Shown: in pieces, positions 1-8,796 of the stretch
Layout: the number at the start of each line of letters is the position of its first letter
How positions within the stretch are numbered: the first letter of the stretch is position 1
Assembly (NCBI RefSeq): GCF_003201675.2
Contig: NZ_CP029287.2
Location: forward strand, 868,001-932,000
Direction: 5' to 3'
DNA: 64,000 bases
Source of the DNA: Metallosphaera hakonensis JCM 8857 = DSM 7519
Lineage (GTDB): Archaea; Thermoproteota; Thermoprotei_A; Sulfolobales; Sulfolobaceae
The notes under the pieces: generated by a model
The model's input: only the letters and a program-made list of their open reading frames with translations
Databases searched by the model: none
What the model was told of the DNA's origin: nothing
Translations under genes and position numbers: made by a program

Positions 1-492
1 CCCGTCGGTCTTCTCCTACGCTACTCCGATGAAAGGAAGAACCAGGAAGCCTTCAGGAACGGGTATTACTACACAGGAGACAAGGCGTATTTCGATGAAG
101 ATGGTTACTTCTATTTTGTGGGAAGAGGAGACGACGTAATAAAGACCTCTGACTATAGGGTTGGACCCTTTGAGGTCGAGAGTGCGCTCCTTGAACATCC
201 GGCAGTAGCCGAAGCGGCAGTTGTAGGAATCCCAGATCCAGTAAGATGGCAACTTGTTAAGGCCTTCGTTGTTCTGAAAAAGGGTTATTCTCCATCAAGG
301 GAGATAGCTGAAGAAATAAGGAATAAGGTAAAAATCTTGCTCTCTCCCTATAAGGTCCCTAGGGTCATTGAGTTTGTCGATGAGCTTCCTAAGACCATAA
401 GCGGAAAAATTAGGAGAGTTGAGCTGAGGAAGATTGAGGAGGAGAAGGCGAAGAGGGGAATCAGGGGTGAGCATGAATACGTATTCCAATGA
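1..492 (+). CDS. AMP-forming acyl-CoA synthetase, C-terminal part (5' end outside window)
   Basis: The open frame runs in from the left edge, so only the last 163 residues are visible. They form the C-terminal lid of an ANL-superfamily AMP-forming ligase, which activates a carboxylic acid with ATP and transfers it to CoA. Visible marks are the [20 protein letters not shown] segment (hinge region with the conserved Asp), [13 protein letters not shown], and [10 protein letters not shown] near the end, which carries the Lys used for adenylation. The sequence is closest in feel to acetyl- or medium-chain acyl-CoA synthetases, but the substrate-binding N-terminal domain is missing from the window, so substrate is unknown. 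The AlaX gene overlaps its last 20 bases. Confidence 0.9.
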   Translation, partial: PVGLLLRYSDERKNQEAFRNGYYYTGDKAYFDEDGYFYFVGRGDDVIKTSDYRVGPFEVESALLEHPAVAEAAVVGIPDPVRWQLVKAFVVLKKGYSPSREIAEEIRNKVKILLSPYKVPRVIEFVDELPKTISGKIRRVELRKIEEEKAKRGIRGEHEYVFQ

Positions 493-937
493 GGTAAGGG
501 CCCATACAGCACTCCACGTAATTAAGGGCTCACTTCAGAAGGTTCTTGGAACAAAGCTAACATACTCGACTTACGTGAAAGATAATCACGGTAGAATCGG
601 CGTCCTAGCTAATGTGAAACCGAGAGAAGAAGAAATTGAGGAAGTAATGAGAGAGGCTAACGGGGTAATTGAGAAAGGTCTACCTGTACTCAGGGAAATT
701 CTCCCAAGGGATGATGCTGAACGAATTTACGGTAAGGACGTTTACGACTACTTCCCCGTTCCCAGCGAAGTTAGAGAATTAATCGTTATTAAAATACCTA
801 ACTGGAACGTCAATGCGTGTTCTAGGGACCACACCGCTAATACAAGGGAGGTAGGTCAGGTCCTTCTGGATTACTGGAGATACAAACAAGCGAAGGGCTT
901 ACTGGAAGTCGCATTTAACCTGGCTCGATCCGAGTAA
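473..937 (+). CDS. AlaX-type alanyl-tRNA editing protein
   Basis: This 154-residue protein is a free-standing editing domain of the AlaX (AlaRS-editing/ThrRS second additional domain) family, which deacylates mischarged Ser- or Gly-tRNA(Ala) in the cytoplasm. The two zinc-binding signatures are present: HTALH (H11, H15) and CSRDH (C116, H120). Its short length fits the small AlaX class without the AlaRS C-terminal extension. The ATG at 473 is chosen because it follows an AGGGGTGA ribosome site and starts directly at the fold; an upstream in-frame start adds an unlikely Arg-rich stretch. It overlaps the end of the acyl-CoA synthetase, suggesting co-transcription. Confidence 0.85.
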   Translation: MNTYSNEVRAHTALHVIKGSLQKVLGTKLTYSTYVKDNHGRIGVLANVKPREEEIEEVMREANGVIEKGLPVLREILPRDDAERIYGKDVYDYFPVPSEVRELIVIKIPNWNVNACSRDHTANTREVGQVLLDYWRYKQAKGLLEVAFNLARSE

Positions 938-1068
938 GTTCCGTGCCCTGTATGAAGCTGGGGGGTTCCAATGTCTGGAGTAATTAGTCCTCAATGTCAT
1001 ATTGAGCCTTCTGTACATAGATGTGTAACCGTTATTTTCAGACAATACACACAAATATGGTCTTTAGC

Positions 1069-1821
1069 CTAAATTTTGGACTCAATGGCTTTCGCCAGAG
1101 GTTCCAGGGAAGATAACGACGGCATGCTTTCAATTTTTCCTGTAAATTCGAAGAGTTCGTCCATGAAAGGAACAGTCGTTACGGAGTCATACCGTGATAG
1201 GCCACCTATTTCCTCGTAGGGAATAGCGTAATTCGGTGGCACCATATTAATTACAAGTGATCTCCCAACTACGTTCATATTCTTAGCCCACCTATTCCAT
1301 ATGTATTGATCATAGTCTAGAGTCATCTCTATGTTCATTTTAAGCGAATCCGAGACGAATACCCAATAGGATTTAGTGTGTGGAAACTTCCTCAAGTAAA
1401 TCCCTATCTCTAGACTGTATTCAAGCTCTCCAGGCTCGACCATCCCTCTATTGTCGTATATTACATGATCGTGCGGAAGAGATATGATTTCATCGTATTT
1501 CTCCCTAATCTGACTTCCTATGTCTTCTCTAGAGAAGAGCTGAGAATCGCTTATCAATCTGGGTCCATCACCGTAGAACTTAACCACACGTAAAATGCCT
1601 TTCCCTATGTTTAGCGTGGTAAAGTAGTTGCCCGTCTCGTTGTCCACAATGCTTGCAACAAGTCCCTTACCTCTAATACCGGCTAACCAAGATATGTAAC
1701 CAGTCATATCTCTATCAACGAGAAGTATTTTCTTCCCTCTTTCGAGAAAAGTTCTAATGAGTAGCAGTGTCACAATGGATTTACCGACTCCTCCCTTAGC
1801 TCCCAGAACAACGATCCTCAT
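1069..1821 (-). CDS. Orphan MinD/ParA-like P-loop ATPase
   Basis: A 250-residue ATPase of the MinD/ParA (SIMIBI) class. The deviant Walker A motif GAKGGVGKS lies at residues 7-15, followed by LLVDRDMTG, the usual switch I Asp region. The protein could act in membrane positioning, chromosome or plasmid partition, or metallocluster delivery. No CxxC metal-binding pair of the Mrp/NBP35 type is visible, and no ParB, Min or archaellum partner is adjacent, so the role is open. It stands alone, transcribed leftward from an intergenic region of about 750 bp, and its 3' end faces that of the AlaX gene. Confidence 0.75.
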   Translation of the reverse strand: MRIVVLGAKGGVGKSIVTLLLIRTFLERGKKILLVDRDMTGYISWLAGIRGKGLVASIVDNETGNYFTTLNIGKGILRVVKFYGDGPRLISDSQLFSREDIGSQIREKYDEIISLPHDHVIYDNRGMVEPGELEYSLEIGIYLRKFPHTKSYWVFVSDSLKMNIEMTLDYDQYIWNRWAKNMNVVGRSLVINMVPPNYAIPYEEIGGLSRYDSVTTVPFMDELFEFTGKIESMPSLSSLEPLAKAIESKI

Positions 1822-2278
1822 TATGCATAATTTCTATATAACAACAAAATATATCTTTGCCTTTTAATTCAATAGCTGATGAGGTCGCTAGTAAGATATA
1901 TGGAATAATTAATCGTTGTGAACCTGCTTTCTAGAGTAGTTACTATTTTTGTCATCAGTATATAAGAGCCTTTAGGAAGGGCTACCTTACAGTATAAATG
2001 CAGAGTAATATGGAGAATCTTTCAGTATCAGATGACCCACTAAACTCTCATCAAAGTTGGTCCTCTGACCATACCTTGTTAATCATTTATGTCCATTAAC
2101 GCTAACCAATTCGTGTCTGGACAACTGTGAAGGACCTTCTCAGAGATCGAGATTAATTAGTAATTAGTTCTGCTAAGTCTAGAATGACAAGAATTTTCGT
2201 GTTCAACTCCCAGGAGATGCGCTGGTTTACTTACACTCTCGCTGAGTGCTCTCGATAGAGTGACATATTATCATCTGC

Positions 2279-2349
2279 GCTAGTGTTTCTTGTAAGTTAT
2301 TAACAAGGCAGAGGTGTTTAGGGTTAAAATATTTTCTGGAAATACTAGC
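2279..2349 (+). repeat. Family A miniature repeat, copy 1
   Basis: A 71-bp element bounded by imperfect inverted ends, GCTAGTGTTTCT and GGAAATACTAGC. Its interior shares GTAAGTTATTAAC, CAGAGGTGTTTAGGG and AAATATTTTCTGG with copies at 14429, 29847, 30013 and 38427. It is too short to encode protein. The terminal symmetry suggests a miniature transposon or a selfish palindrome. Confidence 0.75.
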
Positions 2350-2545
2350 TGAATAGAGAGGTTCTCCGCGCTCTTATTCTCAGCTCATACAATTGACCAT
2401 TTTTACTATTTATATAGTATTTAGCGCTTATCTCAAAAGCCGATGAGGGTATCCTCCTGAAGGGTATCAGATTCAATCCCCTAAACTCCTGGGTTTCTTA
2501 ATAACGTACACTCTTATTCTCCCTAACGAGATTTTTCACCTTAAC

Positions 2546-2554
2546 TTTTATTAT
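2546..2554 (+). promoter_or_regulatory. TATA-like box of the thiolase operon
   Basis: The sequence CTTTTATTA is centred about 25 bp upstream of the ATG at 2575. No strong Shine-Dalgarno sequence follows, which fits a leaderless transcript starting at or near the start codon. Confidence 0.5.
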
Positions 2555-2574
2555 CATATCCTTATATTTTACTT

Positions 2575-3765
2575 ATGACCAACGTAGCCGTCATAGGAAC
2601 AGGCCATTCCAAGTTTGGATCTAGGACTGACGTAAACCTTCAGGAGTTAGCCTGGGAGGCAGTAAAGCAGGCCCTGGAGGAGGCAAATGTGGAGCAGAAG
2701 GACGTGAAATACTTTTCGTTAGGTAACGTGGGAACGTGGAGTGCCGAACCTCTCCCTGCAGTCGTAGTGGGCGAATACTGTAATTTAACGCCCAGTGGAA
2801 CAATGAGAGTGGAGGCTGCCTGTGCCTCGGGTAGCGCTGCTCTGAGGGATGCATACCTTGCTGTTAAATCGGGCGAGGCGGATATAGCCATGGCGATTGG
2901 TGTTGAACAGATGCACCAATCCCCGAATCCCACAGTGGTCGAGATGATAGGTAGAGCTGGAAATTACTTTTGGGAATTCGAGAACTTTGGGTTAACGTTT
3001 CCAGGTTATTATGCCCTTTACGCTACGGCCTACATGAACAAGTATGGATTAAGGGAAGATGACTTAGGCAAAATAGCAATCAAAGCTCATCATTATGGGG
3101 CCATGAACCCATACGCTCACTTCCAAAAGGAAATAACCATGGAGGAGTACCTAAAGTCCAAACCAGTGGCGTGGCCCCTGAAACTTCTGGACTCCTCCCC
3201 GATTACGGACGGGGCTGCGGCAGTAGTGTTAGCGTCAGAGGAAGTTGCCAATAAGTACACGGACTCGCCGGTTTGGATAGAGGCACAAGGTGTGGGCTCT
3301 GGAACTGCTAATCTCTCCAGGAGAACCGATTTCACTTCCATCGAGGCAGCTAGATTGGCAGCAGATCAGGTCTATTCAAGAGCTAAAATCAATAAGGACG
3401 CCCCATGGAAACAAATAGACGTTGCAGACGTTCACGATTGTTTCACCATAGCTGAAGTAATAGCCTATGAGGACCTGGGGTTTGCCAAGAGAGGTGAGGG
3501 ATTGTCCTTAGCAAGAGAAGAACAGACCTATGTTGGAGGAAGGATTCCGGTAAACGTTGATGGGGGACTCAAGGCGAAAGGACATCCCATTGGAGCTACT
3601 GGAGTTAGTATGGCTGTGTCTATGGCTAGGCAACTGTTATATAGGGCACCTAACAAGGGAATGCAAGCGGAGATAAGGAACGGAAGAGCACTGGCCCATA
3701 ACGTAGGGGGTACTGGACATTACGCGTACGTCACCTTATTCTCAACTAGGAGGCCAGGGTTATGA
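2575..3765 (+). CDS. Thiolase of the SCP-x/acetyl-CoA acetyltransferase type
   Basis: This 396-residue thiolase would cleave or form beta-ketoacyl-CoA. The nucleophilic Cys is C83 in RVEAACASGSAAL. The GHPIGATG motif and the HNVGGTGHYAYV end are typical of archaeal SCP-x-like thiolases, which carry a His-Asn motif where bacterial biosynthetic thiolases have Cys-x-Gly. Archaeal enzymes of this type work in a complex with a DUF35 zinc-ribbon protein, and exactly such a gene follows with a 4-bp overlap. A role in acetoacetyl-CoA formation or cleavage (mevalonate pathway, fatty-acid oxidation, or the last step of the 3HP/4HB cycle) is inference. A paralogue lies at 45795. Confidence 0.93.
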   Translation: MTNVAVIGTGHSKFGSRTDVNLQELAWEAVKQALEEANVEQKDVKYFSLGNVGTWSAEPLPAVVVGEYCNLTPSGTMRVEAACASGSAALRDAYLAVKSGEADIAMAIGVEQMHQSPNPTVVEMIGRAGNYFWEFENFGLTFPGYYALYATAYMNKYGLREDDLGKIAIKAHHYGAMNPYAHFQKEITMEEYLKSKPVAWPLKLLDSSPITDGAAAVVLASEEVANKYTDSPVWIEAQGVGSGTANLSRRTDFTSIEAARLAADQVYSRAKINKDAPWKQIDVADVHDCFTIAEVIAYEDLGFAKRGEGLSLAREEQTYVGGRIPVNVDGGLKAKGHPIGATGVSMAVSMARQLLYRAPNKGMQAEIRNGRALAHNVGGTGHYAYVTLFSTRRPGL

Positions 3766-4295
3766 TCTCCGATGTTAGAGAGGCAAAACAGAAGGAGATA
3801 AATGAAGTTCTAAAGCAGTTGGATGCTCTAACAAGGATGACAGGGTTACCGGTCTACCCAGAGCCCAAAACCGGGAATCCCCTTTGGTCTGACGTCAGGG
3901 AACTGGACCTTAGATACCAGATTCCTGTAAAGAAAATATCAAAATTCTTCGAGGAACTCAAGGAGGGTAAGGTTTTCGCAACTAGGTGTAGTAAGTGTGG
4001 CTCCGTGTATTTCCCACCTCAGGACGATTGTCCTAGATGCAGAAGCTCCAATCTGGAGTGGAAAGAGGTACAAGGAGAGGGAGAACTGCTGACGTATACT
4101 GTAATCTCGGTTAAACCGCCGTCATTCGCTCACTATCCAGACTACGTTGTGGGTATCGCCAATTTCGGAGACGTTAGTGTCACCGCCTGGGTCGATGGGC
4201 CAAAGGAAAAGATAAGGGTCGGTGCTAAGGTTAAACTAGAGGTCGTAAAGAGGGAACCTGAGGGGTATATAACGTATAAACTAATCTTAGTTTAA
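3762..4295 (+). CDS. DUF35 zinc-ribbon/OB-fold partner of the thiolase
   Basis: A 177-residue protein with a rubredoxin-like zinc ribbon (CSKCGSVYFPPQDDCPRC, two CxxC pairs) followed by an OB-fold, the DUF35 arrangement. In archaea these proteins bind thiolase and HMG-CoA synthase and bridge the two in a channelling complex. The ATG overlaps the thiolase stop by four bases, so the two are translationally coupled. It has an N-terminal extension of about 50 residues, rich in charged residues, that the paralogue at 46963 lacks. That extension may be the docking segment. Confidence 0.9.
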   Translation: MISDVREAKQKEINEVLKQLDALTRMTGLPVYPEPKTGNPLWSDVRELDLRYQIPVKKISKFFEELKEGKVFATRCSKCGSVYFPPQDDCPRCRSSNLEWKEVQGEGELLTYTVISVKPPSFAHYPDYVVGIANFGDVSVTAWVDGPKEKIRVGAKVKLEVVKREPEGYITYKLILV

Positions 4296-4474
4296 TAACT
4301 TTTTTAAGTATTCACCTTAAAAAGTAGAGGAAAGTTGCTAACCGTCTCTTAGTGGATTTAGTGTCTTACCGTGACAGAGATTAATAATCATTTTAGGCTA
4401 CTTGTGGCACCATGCTCACGCTGGAACATTCAATGTGTAATTCCGAGTTAGAATCATCGCTAGCTAAGTTTTTT

Positions 4475-4510
4475 ACTGGTGTTACACCAGTAACTGTTGT
4501 GACACCAGTT
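4475..4510 (+). promoter_or_regulatory. Paired palindromes across the ATPase gene start
   Basis: Two adjacent palindromes are visible: ACTGGTGTTACACCAGT (4475-4491, perfect around a central T) and AACTGTTGTGACACCAGTT (4492-4510, imperfect). They share the half-site ACTGGTGT/ACACCAGT. The second one runs into the TTG start codon at 4509. Tandem palindromes at a leaderless start would suit an operator for self-repression, but the DNA-binding protein is not identified. Confidence 0.6.
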
Positions 4511-5552
4511 GCTCTTTGATCTTCATCCAAAAGAGAGTAGGACGGAACTTTTCGGTAGGGATGAAGAAGTGGACTATGCTGTCAAACAACTACTCTCGGG
4601 AAACTGGCTCATAGTGGGAGGACAGAGGGAGATAGGGAAAACGAGTTTGGTGAAAGTAAGCTTGAACGAGCTTAGGAAAAGACAGGGACTTAAAACAGTA
4701 TACGTTAATCTAAGAGGGATAAGGAGTCTTAATGGTCTTTTAAACTCTCTCCTTTCTCAAATGAACTCATTGAAAATCTCCATTGATGTTAAAGTGAACT
4801 TCATTATTGGTTCGGCCGGGGTAGAAGTCAAGAAAGGAGCGAAAGCCGTGAGCTCACTCACAGAACTCCTAAACTCTCTCAGCAACTTCGTCCTGGCTTT
4901 AGACGAAGTACAGGAGCTCTCTAAAGTCAGTAAGCAGTTGCTTGACGTTTTAGGGAATGTCTTTTCTACGAACCCGAAAGTTAGGTTCGTCTTTACCGGC
5001 TCTTACATTGGAGTTATGAGGACTCTCTTAGACCCGCCTTCAGATTCACCCCTACACGGTAGACCGCCTGCGGTTCTGACTTTAAAAGCCTTCGATGAAG
5101 GGAAAGCGAAGGAGTTCTTGAGAAGGGGTATGAAAGAGTTACACGTTGAGTTTCACAGGGAGGAGGAAGTTATCCAAAGGCTTGACGGTGTAGTCGGATG
5201 GTTAACGTTATTCGGTAACTTACATGCCAGTAGAGGACTTGGCTTTGATAACGCGTTAAGGGAGACTGTGGAACAGGGTAAGAAGATTGTGGCCGAGGAG
5301 TTCCGTCACTTTCTCGAGAGTAAGGTGAATAAGGAGTTGTATGTTGAAACCATGAGGACCGTGAAGGTAGTGTCCAGATGGAAGGAAATTAAGAGAGGTG
5401 TGGAAATGGCCTTGGGGAAAATAGACGATAAGGTGTTCAGTAACGTTCTTGAGAGCTTAGTTAACAGCAATTTCATGGAGAAAAGAGGTAATGAATACTT
5501 AATCACGGACCCAATCTTGAGAGAAGTGGAATTTGAAAAACTATTCTATTGA
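4509..5552 (+). CDS. Archaeal STAND-type AAA ATPase
   Basis: A 347-residue P-loop ATPase of the family Pfam calls ATPase domain predominantly from Archaea. It begins with the FGRDEEVDYAVKQL segment, then the Walker A-like GQREIGKTS, Walker B FVLALDEVQEL and the sensor FTGSYIGVM. The C-terminal third looks like a winged helix (residues about 270-347). TTG at 4509 is the only usable start: an in-frame stop lies three codons upstream and the conserved N-terminal motif begins at once. Members are abundant in Sulfolobales and their function is not settled; suggestions include regulation and DNA-linked roles. Convergent with the reductase gene at 5885. Confidence 0.8.
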   Translation: MLFDLHPKESRTELFGRDEEVDYAVKQLLSGNWLIVGGQREIGKTSLVKVSLNELRKRQGLKTVYVNLRGIRSLNGLLNSLLSQMNSLKISIDVKVNFIIGSAGVEVKKGAKAVSSLTELLNSLSNFVLALDEVQELSKVSKQLLDVLGNVFSTNPKVRFVFTGSYIGVMRTLLDPPSDSPLHGRPPAVLTLKAFDEGKAKEFLRRGMKELHVEFHREEEVIQRLDGVVGWLTLFGNLHASRGLGFDNALRETVEQGKKIVAEEFRHFLESKVNKELYVETMRTVKVVSRWKEIKRGVEMALGKIDDKVFSNVLESLVNSNFMEKRGNEYLITDPILREVEFEKLFY

Positions 5553-5884
5553 AATATAAAAACATGATAAGTAGTGCATAAGGGGTTCGGGCTTCATTGA
5601 ATTTTCATGAATTTGTGTCCAATTCTTAGCCCTTGGACTTCATTAAAGTCGCGGGGCATTACCCCGTTCCTATTTCTCCGTCCCTTTAGCGGGGTAACCC
5701 CGACTCACACCCGTTGAACGTCACGGATGTGGGGAAACCCGCACATCTTGCGTAACATCTTGCTACCTTTCGGGAAAGTTCATCCACATCTGGTAGCTTT
5801 CTAAGAAATGGTTTGGGCTAAGGTATATGAATTTCACAGTTTATTTGGTAACTGTTAGCGACGGCGTATCTTACTTGAAACCTA
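5553..5884. other. GC-rich hairpin cluster, possible tnpB 3'-end remnant or ncRNA
   Basis: This convergent intergenic region contains several strong inverted repeats in GC-rich DNA: CGGGGCATTACCCCG (5652-5666), CGGGGTAACCCCG (about 5691-5703) and GATGTGGGGAAACCCGCACA with a TC closing the stem (about 5725-5746). On the minus strand a short frame reads FPHIRDVQRV then stop, which resembles the MRDV tail of IS605-type TnpB. The rest of the gene is absent. It may be a leftover TnpB right end with its structured guide-RNA region, or an unrelated structured RNA or terminator. Confidence 0.4.
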
Positions 5885-6832
5885 TTAATTTGGGACTAAA
5901 ATTGCTCTTCCCGTGACTCTACCCTCACTGAGGTCGCTAATTGCGTTGTTAACTTCCCTGAGTGAGTATCTCCTATATACTGGAGTAATAACCCCCTGGT
6001 GAATGAGCTTTATCGCTTCTTCTATTTCCTTCCTTGTATATGAGGCAGAGCCTATTATCCTCTGCTCCCTCATAATCGTAAGTGCAGGCCTGCTAAGGGA
6101 GATTTCCTTCCCAGAAACGTTTCCCACTAGAACCAGTGTGCCCTCGCGTTTTAAGGTTCTAAGACTTTCATTTATGGTCTCTCCACCCACCAGCTCTATG
6201 ACTGCGTCGACTTCCTTAACCTCTCTTGAGAAATTTCTCTCTGTTACCACTTGGTCGGAATAATTGGAGACTAACTCCCTCTTTGAGGGCGAAGTTTGGG
6301 ATACGACCCTTGCACCTAGGGATTTAAGATATTGAATTGTGTGAATTCCCACCCCACCACCTGCACCTGTTACCAGTATTGTATCGCCTTTCTTTACTCC
6401 TACCAATTTGGCAGAATGAATGGCTGTAGCTAGAGGGCAAACTGCTGCAGCGTATTTTTCGTATTCCCTGTCCGGTAAGGGAAATAAGGATCCCTTGTTA
6501 ACGGTAATAAGTTCAGCGTAACCTCCGGGTCTAGCCTCACCGAAGAACCTGGCGTTTTCACATAGATTTTCCTTTCCTTCCCTGCAGTATTTACAAGTAC
6601 CGCAAGTTTCCATCCCGTAAACTCCTACGGGCTTACCCTCATGCTCGCCGAAAATTTCGTGACCCAATATCAGAGGTGGTGTCAGGTTCCGGAATCCCCC
6701 TCTCCATATAACTAAGTCTCTTCCACACATCCCCGATGCCTTTACCCTAACGGGAATTCCGTCTCCTACGTCAACCTCTTTGAGCACTAAGGGTTCGGAG
6801 AACTTCTCGAGGACCGCCGCCAAGGCCTTCAT
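5885..6832 (-). CDS. Zinc-dependent alcohol dehydrogenase-like reductase (MDR family)
   Basis: A 315-residue medium-chain dehydrogenase/reductase. Catalytic zinc ligands appear in SGMCGRDL and GHEIFGE, the structural zinc Cys residues in METCGTCKYCREGKENLC, and the NAD(P)-binding Rossmann motif in TGAGGGVGIH. The fold is shared with alcohol dehydrogenases and with the acryloyl-CoA reductase of the Sulfolobales 3HP/4HB cycle; substrate cannot be told from sequence here. It starts at the last base of the HCDH/ECH fusion gene and belongs to the leftward beta-oxidation operon, so a CoA-thioester or the alcohol or aldehyde derived from one is the likely substrate. Confidence 0.82.
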   Translation of the reverse strand: MKALAAVLEKFSEPLVLKEVDVGDGIPVRVKASGMCGRDLVIWRGGFRNLTPPLILGHEIFGEHEGKPVGVYGMETCGTCKYCREGKENLCENARFFGEARPGGYAELITVNKGSLFPLPDREYEKYAAAVCPLATAIHSAKLVGVKKGDTILVTGAGGGVGIHTIQYLKSLGARVVSQTSPSKRELVSNYSDQVVTERNFSREVKEVDAVIELVGGETINESLRTLKREGTLVLVGNVSGKEISLSRPALTIMREQRIIGSASYTRKEIEEAIKLIHQGVITPVYRRYSLREVNNAISDLSEGRVTGRAILVPN

Positions 6833-8784
6833 TATTCTCCCCTGAAATTGGGCTTCCTCCTTTCAAGGAATGCCCTGACCCCCTCTTCGAAGTCCTTGGT
6901 ACTAAATAGGAGTCCAAAGAGACTCGATTCTAGGGAAGCTCCAGCCCATATATTGGTCTCCTCGCCTATTCTGTAGGACAGCTTTGCAGAGGCGACAGCT
7001 AGCGGTGACTTCTCTGCTATGGCGTTCCCTAGTCTCCTAACTTCAGCCTCAACTTCCTCTGGCTCGGTGACTACATCAATTATCCCCAAGTTCTGGGCCT
7101 CATCAGCTTTAACTCTCCTTCCTGTTAAGATCAACTCTAGCCCTCTCCTTGATAACCTGGAGAGTCTCTGGGTACCCCCACCACCAGGTATAAGACCTAG
7201 ACTGATCTCAGGTTGACCTATCTCTGCGCTCTTCGAGGCTATTCTGAAGTCAGCGGAGAGCGCCAGCTCTAGACCTCCCCCGAGAGCCAATCCGTTTATT
7301 GCTGCTATGACCGGCTTTGTTAAGAACTGTATTTTCATGAACACCTCATGGAACTTTCTAGATGCCATCATGGCCCTCACGGGGGTGAGGGAGCCGAACT
7401 CAGTTACGTCCGCCCCAGCACTGAAAACTCTCCCCTGACCAGTGACAACTATTACCCTTACCTCATCTTTCTCCTCTAATTTCTCCAGGGCATTATCTAT
7501 CTCCCTTATCATTTCGCCGTTTATGGCATTATACCTGGATGGTCTGTTCAAGATTATCCATCCTAAGGGAGGCTCTATCTTGACCACTATTGTTGAAAAG
7601 TTCATTTCCTCGCTCTTGTATGCGTGGAATCCTCCTCCGCTTTTCCTACCCAGTTTACCCTCCCTTACCATTGATACCAGGAGTGGGTCAGGAGCGAAGT
7701 GGTCCATCCCCGTATCTTCTTTCATTTCCTCCAGCGTTTTCTCAATTACATCGAGACCTATCTCGTCAGCGTAACTTAGGATCCCCTTCGGTAGACCAAG
7801 ACCTAGGATGCAACCCTTCTCCGCTTCTTCTTTTCCTATAACTCCTTCCCTGATTAGATAACTTACCTCATTCACTGCCGGAGAAATTAGGTACCTTCCC
7901 AGTTTCTTGGTCGCTTTGGGAAGGTTAGGTCTAGCGAATTTTCCAGGCGAAGGATACTGATAATACCCAGCCCCAGATTTCACACCAAGCATTCCCTGAG
8001 AGACCAGTTTCTCGGTCGAGGTGCATGGAAATGCCTTGAAACCCCTTGCCGTAACTGCTTTCCAAACGCTGTATCCAATATCTAGTCCAGTGTAGTCAGC
8101 TAGGAGGAAGACGCCCATGGGGAAGCCCAATTCCTCTATGGCCGAGGAATCCACTTCTTGAAAACTTGCCTTACCTCTTTCCACAAGGTAACATCCTGCC
8201 TCCATTATTCTCAGTAAAATCCTGTTAACGAAGAAACCAGGAACGTCCTTTACCACAATGGTTTCCTTACCCATGGACTTGGCCATATCCACGGTGGCCT
8301 TGACCACTTCGTCCGAACTGTCCTTTCCTTTCACCACCTCTACTAAGGGCATCAGCACGGGCGGATTGAAGAAGTGCATTCCCACTACTCTCTCCTTAGA
8401 TCTTAAGACGGCCCCTATCTCAGTTACTGGAAGAGAACTCGTATTAGTAGCGAGTACCGCAGTTGGGGAAGCGTAAGTCTCAGCGTTCCTGAATATGGTC
8501 CTCTTGAGCTCTAGGTCCTCTTTCACTGCCTCAATTACGAAGTTCGAGTCCTTCAATGCCTCCGGCTGACTCACCTCCGGATGAATCCTGGACATGACCT
8601 GCTCCACGTCCTCCCTAAGGGATCCGGAGCTCTTGAGTTTGGAGAGACTCCACTTTATTTTTTCCATGGCTTGCTGTAATATCTCCTGGGAGACGTCGTT
8701 AATCCAGACTTCGTTCCCTGAGATAGCCGCTAGCTCGGCTATCCCGTGCCCCATCACTCCTGACCCTACTACGGTAACCTTCAA
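6832..8784 (-). CDS. Bifunctional 3-hydroxyacyl-CoA dehydrogenase/enoyl-CoA hydratase
   Basis: A 650-residue fusion. Residues 1 to about 375 are a 3-hydroxyacyl-CoA dehydrogenase (Rossmann motif GSGVMGHG at residues 7-14, EAVKEDLELK, HFFNPPVLMPLVEVV), with a second HCDH C-terminal domain. Residues about 395-650 are an enoyl-CoA hydratase of the crotonase fold (FSAGADV oxyanion segment, ALGGGLELALSADFRIA, GLIPGGGGTQR). In Metallosphaera sedula the homologous fusion is the crotonyl-CoA hydratase/3-hydroxybutyryl-CoA dehydrogenase of the 3HP/4HB carbon-fixation cycle. Beta-oxidation is the other possible role. The order, dehydrogenase first, is the reverse of bacterial FadB and is typical for Sulfolobales. 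Confidence 0.93.
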   Translation of the reverse strand: MKVTVVGSGVMGHGIAELAAISGNEVWINDVSQEILQQAMEKIKWSLSKLKSSGSLREDVEQVMSRIHPEVSQPEALKDSNFVIEAVKEDLELKRTIFRNAETYASPTAVLATNTSSLPVTEIGAVLRSKERVVGMHFFNPPVLMPLVEVVKGKDSSDEVVKATVDMAKSMGKETIVVKDVPGFFVNRILLRIMEAGCYLVERGKASFQEVDSSAIEELGFPMGVFLLADYTGLDIGYSVWKAVTARGFKAFPCTSTEKLVSQGMLGVKSGAGYYQYPSPGKFARPNLPKATKKLGRYLISPAVNEVSYLIREGVIGKEEAEKGCILGLGLPKGILSYADEIGLDVIEKTLEEMKEDTGMDHFAPDPLLVSMVREGKLGRKSGGGFHAYKSEEMNFSTIVVKIEPPLGWIILNRPSRYNAINGEMIREIDNALEKLEEKDEVRVIVVTGQGRVFSAGADVTEFGSLTPVRAMMASRKFHEVFMKIQFLTKPVIAAINGLALGGGLELALSADFRIASKSAEIGQPEISLGLIPGGGGTQRLSRLSRRGLELILTGRRVKADEAQNLGIIDVVTEPEEVEAEVRRLGNAIAEKSPLAVASAKLSYRIGEETNIWAGASLESSLFGLLFSTKDFEEGVRAFLERRKPNFRGE

Positions 8785-8796
8785 TTTAAAGACCTC

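Larger units (their letters stand above)
1822..2574. other. Long intergenic region with one repeat
   Basis: This 753-bp stretch has many stops in all frames and no credible gene. It holds a family A miniature repeat (2279-2349) and, at the right end, the promoter of the thiolase gene. No tRNA or CRISPR signature was seen. Confidence 0.6.

Noticed and set aside
2434-2500. Possible C/D-box sRNA (GATGAG, CTGA) near 2440, with a loosely similar segment near 41540
   Set aside because: The boxes are not correctly spaced and no D box closes the element; similarity between the two places is weak.
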